Assembly (NCBI GenBank): GCA_900100475.1
Contig: FMTU01000006.1
Span: 248,001 to 312,000, forward strand
Length of the DNA: 64,000 bases
Source of the DNA: Sphingobium faniae
GTDB lineage: Bacteria > Pseudomonadota > Alphaproteobacteria > Sphingomonadales > Sphingomonadaceae
Direction: 5' to 3'
Shown here: piece by piece, positions 8,360 through 19,636 of the stretch
How the letters are laid out: each line of letters starts with the position of its first letter
Numbering within the stretch: the first letter of the stretch is position 1
Translations under genes and position numbers: made by a program
The notes under the pieces: model-generated
Database searches by the model: none
Seen by the model: the letters and a program-made list of their open reading frames with translations, nothing else
Told to the model about the DNA's origin: nothing

Positions 8360-9226
8360 TTGATCCTCGACCTTGCCGCCGCCGCCGCTCATGCCATCCG
8401 TTTCGACGATCTGGGCCTTAGCCCGGTGGCGCTCGACCTCGGCTTCTTCACGCTGAAATGGTACAGCCTCGCCTATCTGGCGGGCATCCTGATCGGCTAC
8501 TGGTATCTGCTGAAACTGGTGGCGCAGCCGGGATCGCCGATGGCGCGACGCCATGCCGACGACATGATCTTCTATGCCACGCTGGGCATCATCATCGGCG
8601 GGCGGCTGGCCTATGTGATCTTCTATCAGCCGGAAATCCTGCGGCATCCGCTCGATATCCTGAAGCTGTGGAATGGCGGCATGTCCTTCCATGGCGGGGT
8701 GGTCGGCGTGTCGCTGGGCATCCTCTACCTTGCGCGCAGGGAGGGGCTGAGCTGGCTGCGGGTCCATGATTATGTCGCCTGCTGCGTCCCCTTCGGCCTG
8801 TTCTTCGGGCGGCTCGCCAATTTCGTGAACGGGGAATTGTGGGGCAAGGAAACGGACGTGCCCTGGGCGATGATCTTCCCGACCGGCGGCCCCTTCCCCC
8901 GCCATCCGAGCCAGCTTTACGAGGCGCTGCTGGAAGGGCTGGTGCTGTTCGCCATCCTCGCCTTCGCCTTCTGGGGGACGAAGGCGCGCTACAAGCCGGG
9001 GATGCTGGTGGGCATGTTCCTCTTCTTCTACGGCCTGTTCCGTTTTGGCGTGGAATATTTCCGCGAGGCCGACGCGCAGCTCATGGAGTTCGCGGCGCGC
9101 ACCGGCCTGCATATGGGCCAATGGCTGTGCGTGCCGATGATCCTGGGCGGGCTTTACCTGATCGTCACCGCCAAGGACCGCCGCGTGAGGGTGGAACCGG
9201 TCGCGGGCAGCGCGAGTGTCAGTTGA
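8360..9226 (+). CDS. lgt: Prolipoprotein diacylglyceryl transferase
   Basis: 288 residues from a TTG at 8360 preceded by AAGGGG; the frame is open further upstream but that part runs through the terminator and non-family sequence. Seven hydrophobic segments are visible. The Lgt signature [14 protein letters not shown] (near residue 150) includes the conserved arginine and asparagine, and HGGVVG (about 112) holds the essential histidine-containing motif. The enzyme transfers diacylglycerol from phosphatidylglycerol to the lipobox cysteine of prolipoproteins in the inner membrane. Several lipoproteins in this window are its likely substrates. It overlaps midA by 11 bases. Confidence 0.93.
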   Translation: MILDLAAAAAHAIRFDDLGLSPVALDLGFFTLKWYSLAYLAGILIGYWYLLKLVAQPGSPMARRHADDMIFYATLGIIIGGRLAYVIFYQPEILRHPLDILKLWNGGMSFHGGVVGVSLGILYLARREGLSWLRVHDYVACCVPFGLFFGRLANFVNGELWGKETDVPWAMIFPTGGPFPRHPSQLYEALLEGLVLFAILAFAFWGTKARYKPGMLVGMFLFFYGLFRFGVEYFREADAQLMEFAARTGLHMGQWLCVPMILGGLYLIVTAKDRRVRVEPVAGSASVS

Positions 9227-10301
9227 CGACCTTCCCCTGAGCGAACGGCTCGCCCGGCAGATCGAGGCGGGCGGACCCATCTCCGTCGCGCATTTCATGG
9301 GCGAGGCGAACCAGCATTATTACGCCACCCGCGACCCGCTGGGCATGGAAGGCGACTTCACCACCGCGCCGGAAATCAGCCAGATGTTCGGGGAACTGAT
9401 CGGCCTTTGCCTGGCTGATATATGGATGCGGTCGGGACGGCGGCCGGGCGCGCTTTATGCGGAACTGGGGCCGGGGCGCGGGACGCTGGCCGCCGATGCT
9501 TTGCGCGCGATGGAGCGGGCGGCGTTCGCCCCGCGCCTGCATTTCGTGGAAACCAGCCCGGTGCTGCGGGAACGGCAAAGGGCGCTGCTGCCCCATGTCG
9601 TCCATCATGACCGGATCGAGGAACTGCCGGAAACGGGACCGCTGATGGTGGTCGCCAATGAGTTTTTCGACGCCCTGCCCGTGCGGCAATGCATCCGCGT
9701 CCATGACGAATGGCGCGAGCGGGTGGTGCTGGCGCGCCGGGGAGAGGACGGCATCCGCTTCGTGCCCGCCGTCGGCTATCGCCGGATCGAATCGGGCCTG
9801 CCCGCCATCGCCGCGACCGCGGACGACGGGCATATCATCGAAACGCCGCTGGCAGGAGCGGAGGCCGCCTATGCGCTGGCCCATCGCATCGCGAAACAGG
9901 GGGGCGCGGCGATCATCGTCGACTATGGCTATGAAGGGCCGGCCATCGGCGACACCTTGCAGGCGGTGCGTGACCACCAGTTCGCCAACCCCTTCACCGA
10001 TCCAGGCGAGGTGGACCTGACCACCCATGTCGATTTCACCCTGATCGGCCATATGGCGCGGCAGGCGGGCTTGCGGGTGCTGGGGCCGGTGGGTCAGGGC
10101 GCGTTTCTGACGGAACTGGGCATCGACGCCCGCGCCGCAGCGCTGGCGCAGGCCAGCCCGGAACGCGCCGAAGAGGTGGAAGCCGCCCGCCTGCGCCTGA
10201 CATCGCCCGACGCCATGGGGACGCTGTTCAAGGCGATGGCCTGGGTGCATCCGGATTGGGCCGATCCGGCGGGGTTCGGGCCGGCGGGGTTCGGGGCCTG
10301 A
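9216..10301 (+). CDS. MidA/NDUFAF7-family SAM-dependent methyltransferase
   Basis: 361 residues from a GTG at 9216. The N-terminal region has the family block [30 protein letters not shown]. The SAM-binding glycine-rich loop is [14 protein letters not shown] (about 80-93) and the active-region motif [10 protein letters not shown] follows near 150. Eukaryotic homologues (NDUFAF7) dimethylate an arginine of complex I; bacterial members have unproved targets. The C-terminus repeats FGPAGFG-like residues of low complexity. It overlaps lgt and converges with gmk, 6 bp apart. Confidence 0.88.
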   Translation: MSVDDLPLSERLARQIEAGGPISVAHFMGEANQHYYATRDPLGMEGDFTTAPEISQMFGELIGLCLADIWMRSGRRPGALYAELGPGRGTLAADALRAMERAAFAPRLHFVETSPVLRERQRALLPHVVHHDRIEELPETGPLMVVANEFFDALPVRQCIRVHDEWRERVVLARRGEDGIRFVPAVGYRRIESGLPAIAATADDGHIIETPLAGAEAAYALAHRIAKQGGAAIIVDYGYEGPAIGDTLQAVRDHQFANPFTDPGEVDLTTHVDFTLIGHMARQAGLRVLGPVGQGAFLTELGIDARAAALAQASPERAEEVEAARLRLTSPDAMGTLFKAMAWVHPDWADPAGFGPAGFGA

Positions 10302-10307
10302 CCCCGC

Positions 10308-10973
10308 TCAATCTTCCTGATGATAGCGGCTGAGGCGGCGAATGAAGCCGATGAGGCCGGTCTGGCGGCTGCGCTTCATGCGTTCGGCGTGGAGGATGGT
10401 CCGCACCCGCCCGAAACATTCCTCCGCATCGACATTGCACAGAACATAGTCATAGCCGTCCCAATGCGCGATCTCTCCCGCCGCGCGCGCCATGCGGCCC
10501 GCGATCACATCCTCGCTGTCGGTGGCGCGGCCGCGCAGGCGGCGTTCCAGTTCCTCCATCGAAGGGGGCAGGATGAAGATGCGGACCACGTCGCCGCCCG
10601 CGATCTGGTGCAATTGCTGCGCGCCCTGCCAGTCAATGTCGAACAGCACGTCGCGCCCGCTTCTGAGCATCGCTTCGACAGGCGCGCGGGGCGTGCCGTA
10701 ACGCTGGCCGAAGACATGCGCCCATTCGAGAAATTCATGCTCCGCCGTCATCCGGCGAAATTCCTCCAGATCGACGAAATGATAATCCTTGCCATCCACT
10801 TCGCCGGGCCGCATCGGGCGGGTGGTGGCGGACACCGACATGGCAAGGTCCGGTTCGGCCGCCAGCAATTTGCGCGCGATGGTGGACTTGCCCGCGCCCG
10901 AAGGCGATGAGAGGACGAAAAGAACGCCGCGGCGCTTGAAATCGGGCGTTTCGGTCGGGATGTCGTCGGCCAT
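10308..10973 (-). CDS. gmk: Guanylate kinase
   Basis: 221 residues from the ATG at 10973; a longer frame upstream lacks family similarity. The P-loop [14 protein letters not shown] lies near residues 22-35. The GMP-binding residues are in [22 protein letters not shown], and the lid and adenine-binding segments follow. It phosphorylates GMP to GDP in the cytosol. The start is divergent from the DUF2585 gene. Length is typical for alphaproteobacterial Gmk. Confidence 0.96.
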   Translation of the reverse strand: MADDIPTETPDFKRRGVLFVLSSPSGAGKSTIARKLLAAEPDLAMSVSATTRPMRPGEVDGKDYHFVDLEEFRRMTAEHEFLEWAHVFGQRYGTPRAPVEAMLRSGRDVLFDIDWQGAQQLHQIAGGDVVRIFILPPSMEELERRLRGRATDSEDVIAGRMARAAGEIAHWDGYDYVLCNVDAEECFGRVRTILHAERMKRSRQTGLIGFIRRLSRYHQED

Positions 10974-11022
10974 GACCGCTAGTGCCGCCAGAAGCCGCGA
11001 TTTGCAAGAGGGGAAAGACCGG

Positions 11023-11595
11023 GTGTCGAGACGCAGAAGGGACCGCAATCTCCGCGGCTATATGCTGGCCGGACTGATCGCGCTGGCGGCGGGCGCGCTG
11101 CTGTTCCTGATGGGGCGGCCGCCGATCTGCGCATGCGGCACGGTGGAACTGTGGCACGGCGCCATCGACAGCGGCAACAGCCAGCATATTTCCGACTGGT
11201 ACAGCCTCAGCCACATCATCCACGGCTTTCTGTTCTATCTGGCGGCGTGGGCGCTGATGCGGCGGCAACCGATGGGGATGCGGCTGGCGGCGGCCGTGGC
11301 GGTCGAATCGCTGTGGGAGATATTGGAGAACTCGCCGGTCATCATCGACCGCTATCGCACGACCACCATCGCGCTCGGCTATTCGGGGGACAGCATCCTC
11401 AATTCGATGAGCGATATCGGCATGATGGCGCTGGGCTTCGCCTTTGCGGCGCGGGCGCCGGTCTGGGCGACGATAGCGGTGGGGATCGGATTCGAACTGC
11501 TGGCGCTGTGGGTGATCCGCGACAATCTGACGCTCAATGTGCTGATGCTGGCCTGGCCGGTCGAAGCGGTAAAGACCTGGCAGTCGGGCTTTTAG
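11023..11595 (+). CDS. DUF2585 (UPF0314) multi-pass membrane protein
   Basis: 190 residues from GTG 11023, which has AGAGGGG about 9 bases upstream; an in-frame ATG at 10972, inside the gmk start region, is an alternative. Four to five hydrophobic segments are visible, starting with [19 protein letters not shown]. The conserved family motifs [28 protein letters not shown] and [14 protein letters not shown] are present; their histidines and acidic residues suggest a buried polar or metal site, but the function is unknown. The TAG stop at 11593-11595 is the first trinucleotide of the long inverted repeat at 11593-11703. Confidence 0.85.
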   Translation: MSRRRRDRNLRGYMLAGLIALAAGALLFLMGRPPICACGTVELWHGAIDSGNSQHISDWYSLSHIIHGFLFYLAAWALMRRQPMGMRLAAAVAVESLWEILENSPVIIDRYRTTTIALGYSGDSILNSMSDIGMMALGFAFAARAPVWATIAVGIGFELLALWVIRDNLTLNVLMLAWPVEAVKTWQSGF

Positions 11596-11703
11596 GACAG
11601 ATCGCCATTCAGGAGATGACGGAGCCGAAAAGGGTTGAAGCGAGGCGGGTGACGCGCTTCGACATTTTGCAGGCCCGCCAGAACTGAATGGCGATCCGTC
11701 CTA
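11593..11703. repeat. 111-bp inverted repeat carrying both convergent stop codons
   Basis: The 20-base arms at 11593-11612 and 11684-11703 (TAGGACAGATCG... and its inverse) match at 19 of 20 positions. The interior holds a second stem, GTTGAAGCG (11634-11642) with CGCTTCGAC (11655-11663), extended by AAAA/TTTT. The first three bases are the TAG stop of the DUF2585 gene, and the last three (CTA) are the TAG stop of the acyltransferase gene on the other strand. It resembles a miniature inverted-repeat element or a bidirectional terminator. No duplicated flanking target is obvious. Confidence 0.85.
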
Positions 11704-12750
11704 GACGAAGGCCAGCCGCTTCTCGACCGCCTGCAATGCACCCACCACGCGCTGCGGCGGGGCGGGAGCGACGAAGAGCAGGTCGACGATCCGGCTCACG
11801 CGCGCGGCGAGCGCCAGCAGCAACCCGGCCAGCAGGGCCAGCGGGAAGGCGATCAGGGTCGCCGCCTCCGCCGCCTCCACGCCCAGAGCGCGGCAGACAC
11901 CCATGACGATGTAGATGGCCGGGAAGTGGGAGACATAGAAGATCAGCGAATTCTGTCCCATGAAGATCAACGGCGCGCAGCCGCGCGCGCCTTCCATCCG
12001 GCAAGCGGTGGCGCTGACCGCGACGATGAAGCAGAGCGCGGGCACGACGTGGACCGGGCCGTAGCGAAGCTGCCAGACGACCGCCGCCGCCGAGGCCCCG
12101 GCGATGACGATCCATCCCAGCAGCGCCGCGCGGGACCGCACCACGCGCATCCAGAGCGCCCAATGGCCGCCCGCCCATGATCCAAGGAAGAAAAAGGCCA
12201 TGAGGTAGAAGAGCCGCTCGCCATTCTTGCTGCCGTCCGGGGCGAGGATCGCGATGCCCAAGGCGGCAGCGGCAACCAGCAGGGGCGAAAGACGGCGCAG
12301 GGGGATGGCGGCGAGATAATAGAGGAAGATGAAGGTCAGGAACCAGAGATAGGACTGGCCGGACAGATATTTGAACAACTGCCCCGGACCGTCCACCGGC
12401 GGCCCGACGATCAGGGAATAGATCAACGACCAGACCAGCAGCGGCCAGAATATCCGCCGCCCCTTCCCCAGCAGATAGAGCACGATCCCCTTGCCGAACG
12501 ATCCCGCCAGCAGCAGGCCGGACAGGAACACCAGCGTCGGCATCCGGTAAAGCACGAACAACTGGTTGAAGTCGCGCATCCAGAGCGGGACGGCATAGCT
12601 GTGCCGTTCCAGAATGGTCACCGAATGGAACGCAATGACGAGCAGGATCGCCAGCCCGCGCAGCAGGTCCATCCATAGCTGCCGTTCCCGCTTCGACGGG
12701 GCGGCGGCAGGCAAAGGCGGGCTTTGCGCCGGGACGTGAGGATCGGTCAC
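11701..12750 (-). CDS. Acyltransferase-3 family membrane protein
   Basis: 349 residues with about ten hydrophobic helices. The opening RERQLWMDLLRGLAILLVIAFHS holds the family's helix-1 pattern with the conserved D-x-L-R-G and a histidine near residue 42, thought to be catalytic in O-acyltransferases of this type. Such enzymes move acetyl or succinyl groups onto glycans, lipids or antibiotics in the inner membrane. The substrate cannot be inferred, since no polysaccharide genes are adjacent. The stop codon lies at the tip of the inverted repeat 11593-11703. Confidence 0.85.
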   Translation of the reverse strand: MTDPHVPAQSPPLPAAAPSKRERQLWMDLLRGLAILLVIAFHSVTILERHSYAVPLWMRDFNQLFVLYRMPTLVFLSGLLLAGSFGKGIVLYLLGKGRRIFWPLLVWSLIYSLIVGPPVDGPGQLFKYLSGQSYLWFLTFIFLYYLAAIPLRRLSPLLVAAAALGIAILAPDGSKNGERLFYLMAFFFLGSWAGGHWALWMRVVRSRAALLGWIVIAGASAAAVVWQLRYGPVHVVPALCFIVAVSATACRMEGARGCAPLIFMGQNSLIFYVSHFPAIYIVMGVCRALGVEAAEAATLIAFPLALLAGLLLALAARVSRIVDLLFVAPAPPQRVVGALQAVEKRLAFV

Positions 12751-12877
12751 TCAGCTTCTCTCCGCGGGAAAAGCGCACCATGCTGCGCCGCGGAAAAACC
12801 CTATGCCTTGCGAACAAAGGAAAAAAGTCCGCCCCGGTCGCACCGCACCGAAACCGGCACGGGTCGCCGCAAGCCGG

Positions 12878-13231
12878 TCAGCTCCTGGAGCGGCGGGAGC
12901 GGGCTTCGTCGATCAGGATCGGGTCAGCGCTCCGGTCCGGCAGGGCCCTGACGGCGCGCTTGCGGTCCATCTCGCGCTTGGCTTCATAGAGGCGGCCCGC
13001 CAGATAGGCGCCGGTCACCACCATCGCGCCCACCGGATAGCGCAGGATCAGCCGCTTTGCGCCCATGCCCGCGAGCAGGCCGACCACGCCCTTCTTGCCG
13101 GTTTCAGCGGCGACGCGAGTCCCCACCACGACCGCGCCGACGCGCGCGGCCTTTCGCAGCAGGCCGGGCTTGCGGAGAGACTTGGCCGGGGCGGTAGCGG
13201 CCGGTTTGGCGGGGGCGGCTTTCCTCTTCAT
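12878..13231 (-). CDS. Small basic protein with a hydrophobic centre, unknown function
   Basis: 117 residues. The N-terminus is a lysine/alanine/proline-rich segment, the middle (about 30-80) is glycine/alanine/valine-rich with one or two possible membrane-associated helices (GVVGLLAGMGAKRLILRYPVGAMVVTGAYLAGRLY), and the C-terminus is highly charged. No family was recognised. It lies 49 bp downstream of fumC on the same strand and could be cotranscribed. Codon usage matches the neighbours. Confidence 0.6.
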   Translation of the reverse strand: MKRKAAPAKPAATAPAKSLRKPGLLRKAARVGAVVVGTRVAAETGKKGVVGLLAGMGAKRLILRYPVGAMVVTGAYLAGRLYEAKREMDRKRAVRALPDRSADPILIDEARSRRSRS

Positions 13232-13280
13232 ATCGCATCAATGTATCGGATCGCCGTCCGTTCCGCCATGTTGATCTGGA

Positions 13281-14666
<1,386 letters not shown>

Positions 14667-14836
14667 GCTCGCGGCTCCTGACTGAGAATCAATCGCAACA
14701 ATGCGATGGATGTAGGATGCAAGCGGCAAAAGCCAAGCGGGATTTTGGGAAGGAAGCGAATGGGGGGCAGGCTGTCGCCGCCCGATCCTCCCTTCACGCA
14801 GGAAGATCGGAAGTCAAAACAGGCCGGAAGGACTGC

Positions 14837-15313
14837 CTATTTCTTCTTCCCGAAATCCACCGTCACGACATTGGAGCCGTCTTCCGCCTTCATGTCCGGG
14901 GCGTCGTTTTCCGCTTCGTCATGGGGTTCGGGGACGGCGTCGGCCTGCGCCTGGAACTGGAGCGCGAAATTGACCGCCGGGTCGACGAACGCGGTGATCG
15001 CGGAGAAAGGGATGATGAGGTGCGCCGCGACCTGATTGAAGGTCAGGCTGACCTGGAACATGTCCTCGCCGACCTTGAGATCCCAGAATTTGTTCTGGAG
15101 GACGATCGTCATTTCGTCGGGAAAACGCTCGATCAGCCGGGCCGGGATGTCGACTCCGGCCGCCTGCGTCTTGAAGGTGATGTAAAAATGGTGATTTCCC
15201 GGCAAGCCGCCGGTATGCTCCACCTCGCCCAGCACGCGGCCGACCACGGCGCGCAGCGCTTCCTGCACGATTTCGTCATAGGGAATCAGGCTATCGGGCA
15301 AGTCTTCGCTCAT
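14837..15313 (-). CDS. sspB: SspB-like ClpXP adaptor
   Basis: 158 residues from the ATG at 15313. The folded N-terminal domain (about 1-125) contains LIPYDEIVQEALRAVVGRVL and HFYITFKTQAAGVDIP, as in alphaproteobacterial SspB. A disordered acidic linker follows, and the short C-terminal segment NVVTVDFGKKK matches the ClpX-binding module at the end of SspB proteins. In the family it tethers ssrA-tagged substrates to ClpXP. It is divergent from hisB, with 111 bp between the starts. Confidence 0.88.
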   Translation of the reverse strand: MSEDLPDSLIPYDEIVQEALRAVVGRVLGEVEHTGGLPGNHHFYITFKTQAAGVDIPARLIERFPDEMTIVLQNKFWDLKVGEDMFQVSLTFNQVAAHLIIPFSAITAFVDPAVNFALQFQAQADAVPEPHDEAENDAPDMKAEDGSNVVTVDFGKKK

Positions 15314-15424
15314 GGACGTCAGTCCTAACGAGGCGATGGAAGGCGTCAACCCCGCCTGTCATCCCCGCGTCATCCTTTTATGCGCGCGCATTGCATGGCG
15401 CGCGCAACGCGCTATAGGGCGGCC

Positions 15425-16012
15425 ATGCGCAGGGCCGAGATTCACCGCAACACTGCGGAAACGCAGATCGACGTCACCGTCAACCTCGACGGCACGGGCG
15501 TCTACACCGTTTCGACCGGCATCGGCTTCCTCGACCATATGATCGAGCAATTGTCGCGCCATTCGCTGATCGACATGGACGTGAAGACGGTGGGCGACCT
15601 GCATGTCGACCAGCATCACACGACCGAGGATACCGCCATCGCCATCGGCGAAGCGGTCGCCAAAGCGCTGGGCGACAAGCGCGGCATCACCCGCTACGGC
15701 ACGGCCTACGCGCCGATGGACGAGACGCTGACGCGCGTGTCGCTCGACATGTCGGGGCGGCCATGGCTGGTGTTCAAGGCGTCCTTCACCGTGCAGCGAC
15801 TCGGTGAATGGGATACCGAGATGATCGAACACTGGTTCCAGAGCTTCGCGCAGGCGGCGGGGATCACGCTGCATGTCGAAAATCTTTACGGCAGCAATAA
15901 TCACCATATCGTCGAAAGCTGCTTCAAGGGGCTGGCGCGGGCGCTGCGGCAGGCGGTGGAGATCGACCCGCGCAAGGCGGACGCGATCCCCTCGACCAAG
16001 GGATTGCTGTGA
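15425..16012 (+). CDS. hisB: Imidazoleglycerol-phosphate dehydratase
   Basis: 195 residues from the ATG at 15425. The monofunctional dehydratase signatures are present: [12 protein letters not shown] near 37-48, [16 protein letters not shown] near 62-77 (manganese-binding histidines), and [20 protein letters not shown] near the C-terminus. It performs the sixth step of histidine synthesis. There is no phosphatase domain, unlike the enterobacterial fusion. Its TGA stop overlaps the GTG start of hisH (GTGA at 16009-16012), the first of the chain of overlaps in this operon. Confidence 0.96.
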   Translation: MRRAEIHRNTAETQIDVTVNLDGTGVYTVSTGIGFLDHMIEQLSRHSLIDMDVKTVGDLHVDQHHTTEDTAIAIGEAVAKALGDKRGITRYGTAYAPMDETLTRVSLDMSGRPWLVFKASFTVQRLGEWDTEMIEHWFQSFAQAAGITLHVENLYGSNNHHIVESCFKGLARALRQAVEIDPRKADAIPSTKGLL

Positions 16013-16626
16013 CGGCCCTTGCCCTCATCGACTATGGCGCGGGCAATCTTCATTCGGTCCATAACGCCCTGCGGAAGGCGGGCGCGCGGGATGTGACCAT
16101 CACCGCCGACGCCGATGCGGTGCGGCATGCCGATCGGATCGTGCTGCCCGGCGTGGGGGCGTTCCGGGCCTGCCGCGACGCGCTGGTGGCGATCCCCGGC
16201 ATGGTCGAGGCGATGGAAGCGGCGGTCAGGGGGCGCGGCGTTCCGTTCCTGGGCGTGTGCGTGGGAATGCAGTTGCTGGCCGACGCAGGCGAAGAGTTCG
16301 GGCGGCATGAGGGGCTGGGCTGGATTCCGGGCACGGTGAAGCGGATCGAACCGGCCGATCCGGCGATCAAGGTGCCGCATATGGGCTGGAACGACGTGAT
16401 CCTGCGCGGGAAACCGCCGCTGCTGGAGGCAGGGGAAGCCTATTTCCTGCACAGCTATCATTTCGAGGCCGATGATCCCGCGCATGTCGCCGCCGTCACC
16501 GACCATGGCGGGCCGCTGGTCGCCGCCGTCGCGCGCGACACCGTCATCGGTTGCCAGTTTCACCCGGAAAAGAGCCAGAACTACGGCCTTTCCTTTCTCT
16601 CCCGCTTTCTGGAGTGGCGTCCTTGA
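16009..16626 (+). CDS. hisH: Imidazole glycerol phosphate synthase, glutamine amidotransferase subunit
   Basis: 205 residues beginning with GTG. The class I glutaminase triad is visible: the nucleophile in [11 protein letters not shown] (Cys near 83) and the HPEKSQ pair near 184-186. It supplies ammonia to HisF in the synthase complex. Its stop overlaps hisA (TTGA at 16623-16626), so translation of all four his genes here is likely coupled. Confidence 0.96.
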   Translation: MTALALIDYGAGNLHSVHNALRKAGARDVTITADADAVRHADRIVLPGVGAFRACRDALVAIPGMVEAMEAAVRGRGVPFLGVCVGMQLLADAGEEFGRHEGLGWIPGTVKRIEPADPAIKVPHMGWNDVILRGKPPLLEAGEAYFLHSYHFEADDPAHVAAVTDHGGPLVAAVARDTVIGCQFHPEKSQNYGLSFLSRFLEWRP

Positions 16627-17360
16627 GCCTGATCGTCTTTCCCGCCATCGACCTCAAGGACGGACAGGTCGTCCGGCTGGCCGAGGGCGACATGAACCGC
16701 GCCACCGTCTATGGCGATAATCCCGCCGCCCAGGCGCTGCTGTTCGCGCAAGCGGGCGCGCAGCATCTGCATGTGGTGGATCTGGACGGCAGCTTCGCGG
16801 GCCATGCGGTCAATGCCCAAGCGGTGGAAAGGATCGTGGAAGCGTTCCCCGGCCATATCCAGTTGGGCGGCGGCATCCGCAACCGCGAGGCGGTGGAACG
16901 CTGGTTCGATCTGGGCGTGTCGCGGATCGTGATCGGCACGGCGGCGCTGAAAGACCCGGCCTTCGTCAAGGCGGCGGCGCGCGACTTTCCCGGCGGGATC
17001 GTGGTGGCGGTGGATGCACGGGACGGCTTCGTCGCGACGGACGGCTGGGCGGAAAAGTCCGACATGCCGGTCGCGGACCTCGCCCGCCGGTTCGAGGATG
17101 CAGGGGTCGCCAGCCTGCTCTTCACCGATGTGGGGCGCGACGGGCTGCTCAAGGGATGCAATATCGGCGCGACCGTCGATCTGGCGCGGGCGACCGATAT
17201 TCCGGTGATCGCCAGCGGCGGCGTGGCGGGGATCGCGGACATAAGAGTGCTGAGCCTGCACGCCGACGAGGGGATCGAGGGCGTCATCACCGGGCGCGCG
17301 CTCTATGACGGGCGGCTGGACCTCAAGGCCGCGCTGGCGGTGGCGCGGGCGGCGGCATGA
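16623..17360 (+). CDS. hisA: ProFAR isomerase
   Basis: 245 residues from a TTG overlapping the hisH stop; longer upstream readings lie inside hisH. It is a TIM-barrel enzyme starting [15 protein letters not shown] with the catalytic Asp near residue 8, and it carries VDLDGSFAG and the second catalytic aspartate in [12 protein letters not shown]. It converts ProFAR to PRFAR. It overlaps hisF (ATGA at 17357-17360). Confidence 0.96.
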   Translation: MSLIVFPAIDLKDGQVVRLAEGDMNRATVYGDNPAAQALLFAQAGAQHLHVVDLDGSFAGHAVNAQAVERIVEAFPGHIQLGGGIRNREAVERWFDLGVSRIVIGTAALKDPAFVKAAARDFPGGIVVAVDARDGFVATDGWAEKSDMPVADLARRFEDAGVASLLFTDVGRDGLLKGCNIGATVDLARATDIPVIASGGVAGIADIRVLSLHADEGIEGVITGRALYDGRLDLKAALAVARAAA

Positions 17361-18121
17361 CCGTCCGCACCCGCGTCATCCCCTGCCTCGATGTCGCCAA
17401 TGGCCGCGTGGTCAAAGGCGTCAATTTCGTCGACCTGCGCGATGCGGGCGATCCGGTCGAGCAGGCGAAAATCTATGACGCGGCGGGCGCGGACGAGCTT
17501 TGCTTCCTCGACATCACCGCCAGCCATGAGGCGCGGGGCACCATCCTCGACGTGGTGCGGCGCACGGCGGAAGTGTGCTTCATGCCCGTGACCGTGGGCG
17601 GCGGCGTGCGCGGGGCGGAGGATGCGCGGGCGCTGCTGCTCGCCGGCGCGGACAAGGTGGCGGTGAACAGCGCGGCGGTCGCGCGGCCGCAAGTGGTGGC
17701 CGAGATCGCGGACCGCTTCGGCAGCCAGTGCGTCGTCGGCTCCGTCGATGCGCGGCGGGTGGGAGACGGACGCTGGGAAATCTTCACCCATGGCGGACGC
17801 AAGCCGACCGGGATCGACGCGCTGGCCCATGCCGTCCGGCTCGCGGAACTGGGCGCGGGGGAATTGCTCGTCACCTCGATGGACGGGGACGGCACGAAGC
17901 AGGGCTATGATATCGCCCTGACCCGCGCCATCGCCGACGCCGTCCCGGTGCCGGTGATCGCAAGCGGCGGCGTCGGGACGCTCGATCATCTGGTGGAAGG
18001 CGTGATCGAGGGCCATGCAAGCGCGGTGCTGGCCGCCTCCATCTTCCATTTCGGGCAGCATACGATCGCCGAGGCGCACCGGGCGCTGGCGGCGGCGGGC
18101 CTGCCGGTGCGATCCGCCTGA
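17357..18121 (+). CDS. hisF: Imidazole glycerol phosphate synthase, cyclase subunit
   Basis: 254 residues. The TIM-barrel opening [30 protein letters not shown] contains catalytic Asp near residue 11, and [12 protein letters not shown] carries the second catalytic aspartate (about 173-184). It forms IGP and AICAR from PRFAR with ammonia from HisH. The coding block of overlapping his genes ends here; the next gene encodes a PEP-CTERM protein, and hisE follows only after it. hisI and hisG/D/C are not in the window. Confidence 0.96.
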   Translation: MTVRTRVIPCLDVANGRVVKGVNFVDLRDAGDPVEQAKIYDAAGADELCFLDITASHEARGTILDVVRRTAEVCFMPVTVGGGVRGAEDARALLLAGADKVAVNSAAVARPQVVAEIADRFGSQCVVGSVDARRVGDGRWEIFTHGGRKPTGIDALAHAVRLAELGAGELLVTSMDGDGTKQGYDIALTRAIADAVPVPVIASGGVGTLDHLVEGVIEGHASAVLAASIFHFGQHTIAEAHRALAAAGLPVRSA

Positions 18122-18282
18122 AAAAGCGGCAAAAAGCGTCAGCTTATTTTACATTAACCAAGACGACCGGAGGGGCGTTAACCCTTCCCCTTGCCGCAAA
18201 TGCGCGACTTTGCCTCATCTGGCACGGCTCCTGCTTAACTCTCCTGCATCAGACAGGATTTTGGACAAGAGGGAGTAAGAGG

Positions 18283-18552
18283 ATGAAGATGAACAAGTTG
18301 CTTCTCGCCGTTGGCGTCGCCGGTCTGGTCGGCGCGGCCACGCCCGCCAATGCGACCTTTGGCTGCTGGTTCGGCGGCAAGTGCGGCGGTTCCTCTTCAG
18401 GCGGGCACAGCAGCTCGGGCGGCCAGAGCAGTTCGGGCGGATCGTCGGGCGGCGCCACGCAGGTGCCGGAGCCGGAACAGCTCGGCCTGTTCGCCATGGG
18501 CATCGCGGTGCTCGGCTTGCGCGCCGTTCGCGCCCGCCGCAAGCGCAAATAA
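18283..18552 (+). CDS. Small PEP-CTERM surface protein, Ser/Gly-rich
   Basis: 89 residues. A signal peptide ends near ANATFG. The short mature part has two cysteines (FGCWFGGKCGG) and a low-complexity stretch of SSSGG units (about 37-60). The C-terminus is a PEP-CTERM sorting signal: VPEP, then a hydrophobic helix (LGLFAMGIAVLGLRAV), then the basic RARRKRK tail. In this family an exosortase cleaves near PEP and the protein goes to the outer envelope, often with exopolysaccharide. The RBS-like GAGGGAGTAAGAGG precedes the ATG; ATG 18289 is an alternative. No exosortase gene is in the window. Confidence 0.85.
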   Translation: MKMNKLLLAVGVAGLVGAATPANATFGCWFGGKCGGSSSGGHSSSGGQSSSGGSSGGATQVPEPEQLGLFAMGIAVLGLRAVRARRKRK

Positions 18553-18610
18553 GCGCTTCGCAAACCGATTTTCAGTTGACGGGTCGCGTGCCGGGCGCTT
18601 GATGGCGGCC

Positions 18611-18928
18611 ATGCGCGCGACCCTTCATCAGCTTGAACAGACCATCGCCCTCCGGCGGAGCGCCGATCCGTCGCAATCCTATGTGGCGAAGCTGACCTCC
18701 AGAGGACGCGGCAAGATCGCGCAGAAGGTCGGCGAAGAGGCGATCGAAACCGTCATCGCGGCGCTGGGCGGCGATGCGGCCGAAATGGTCGGCGAAAGCG
18801 CCGACCTGCTGTTCCATTGGCTCGTGCTGCTGGCCGATTGCGGCATATCGCTCGATTCCGTGCTGGATGAACTGGAACGGCGCGAAGGGCTGTCGGGATT
18901 GGTGGAGAAGGCCGCGCGCAAGGAGTGA
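18611..18928 (+). CDS. hisE: Phosphoribosyl-ATP pyrophosphatase
   Basis: 105 residues from ATG 18611 (an in-frame ATG at 18602 is the alternative). The MazG-like metal-binding motif is KVGEEAIETVIAALGGD followed by GESADLLFHWLVLLAD, which coordinates magnesium with four acidic residues. It hydrolyses PR-ATP to PR-AMP in step 2 of histidine synthesis. It is separate from HisI, and from hisF by the PEP-CTERM gene. A hairpin lies just downstream. Confidence 0.94.
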   Translation: MRATLHQLEQTIALRRSADPSQSYVAKLTSRGRGKIAQKVGEEAIETVIAALGGDAAEMVGESADLLFHWLVLLADCGISLDSVLDELERREGLSGLVEKAARKE

Positions 18929-18930
18929 TC

Positions 18931-18961
18931 CGCGCTTTTCCGGGCGGTTGCCGCAAGCGCG
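18931..18961 (+). terminator. Terminator-like hairpin after hisE
   Basis: CGCGCTT at 18931-18937 pairs with AAGCGCG at 18955-18961, and CGGGCGG/CCGC in the loop can add pairs. It lies 2 bases after the hisE stop. There is no run of T afterwards, so termination strength is uncertain. Confidence 0.4.
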
Positions 18962-19075
18962 CTCCCCGCCCCGAGGAGCGAGGAATGGCCACGGCGCCCC
19001 CCTGCCGCCCCGGATAAATATTGCCTCATCCGCGTTTCTGCTCCAGCTTCGGTGGAAAAGGCGATGGAGGGTATC

Positions 19076-19636
19076 ATGGTGCGAACGATCCTGGGTGGAT
19101 TGCTGGGCGGTTTCGCCTTGTATATCATCGGCTTCATCTTCTGGGGGACGCCGCTGGGCGCGCTGGCCTTCCATCGGGCCGACCCGCAGGCGGGCGCCAA
19201 TCTTCAGGCCGCCATGGCGCAGGCGCTCAACCCCACCGGCACGGGCGTCTATATCGTGCCCGATCCCGCCACCGCGCTGTTCGGCAAGGGGCCGGTCGCC
19301 CAGATCTTCTACAATAGCGGTGGATTTCCGGTGACGGACGGCTCCGCGCTGATCGGCGGGTTCGTGCTGGCGCTGGTGGTGGGGGTGGCCATCGCGCTGG
19401 CGCTGCGCTTCACGGCGGCGGATTTCGGGAGCCGGGCGCGCGTGACGTTGCTGTTTTCGCTGGCGGCGGTGCTGTGGCTGCATGTCGGGCAAGCGGTTTT
19501 CAATCACGCGCCCTGGGGCTATATCCTCTATCTGGCGCTCAGCGATTTCGTGGGCCTCGCGGCCGCCGGACTGATCGCCGCGAAACTGATGGAAGACAGG
19601 ACCGTGGCTTCGCCCGTGGCGGATAGCGTTCACTGA
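19076..19636 (+). CDS. Four-helix membrane protein, unknown function
   Basis: 186 residues from ATG 19076, chosen because GGAGGG lies 4 bases before it; earlier in-frame ATGs lack this. Hydrophobic segments are ILGGLLGGFALYIIGFIFW, ALIGGFVLALVVGVAIALAL, VTLLFSLAAVLWLHVG and ILYLALSDFVGLAAAGLIA. The first hydrophobic segment is followed by a periplasmic-type loop containing NPTGTGVYIVPDPATA. No catalytic motif was recognised. Families of this kind are common in sphingomonads without assigned function. Confidence 0.7.
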   Translation: MVRTILGGLLGGFALYIIGFIFWGTPLGALAFHRADPQAGANLQAAMAQALNPTGTGVYIVPDPATALFGKGPVAQIFYNSGGFPVTDGSALIGGFVLALVVGVAIALALRFTAADFGSRARVTLLFSLAAVLWLHVGQAVFNHAPWGYILYLALSDFVGLAAAGLIAAKLMEDRTVASPVADSVH

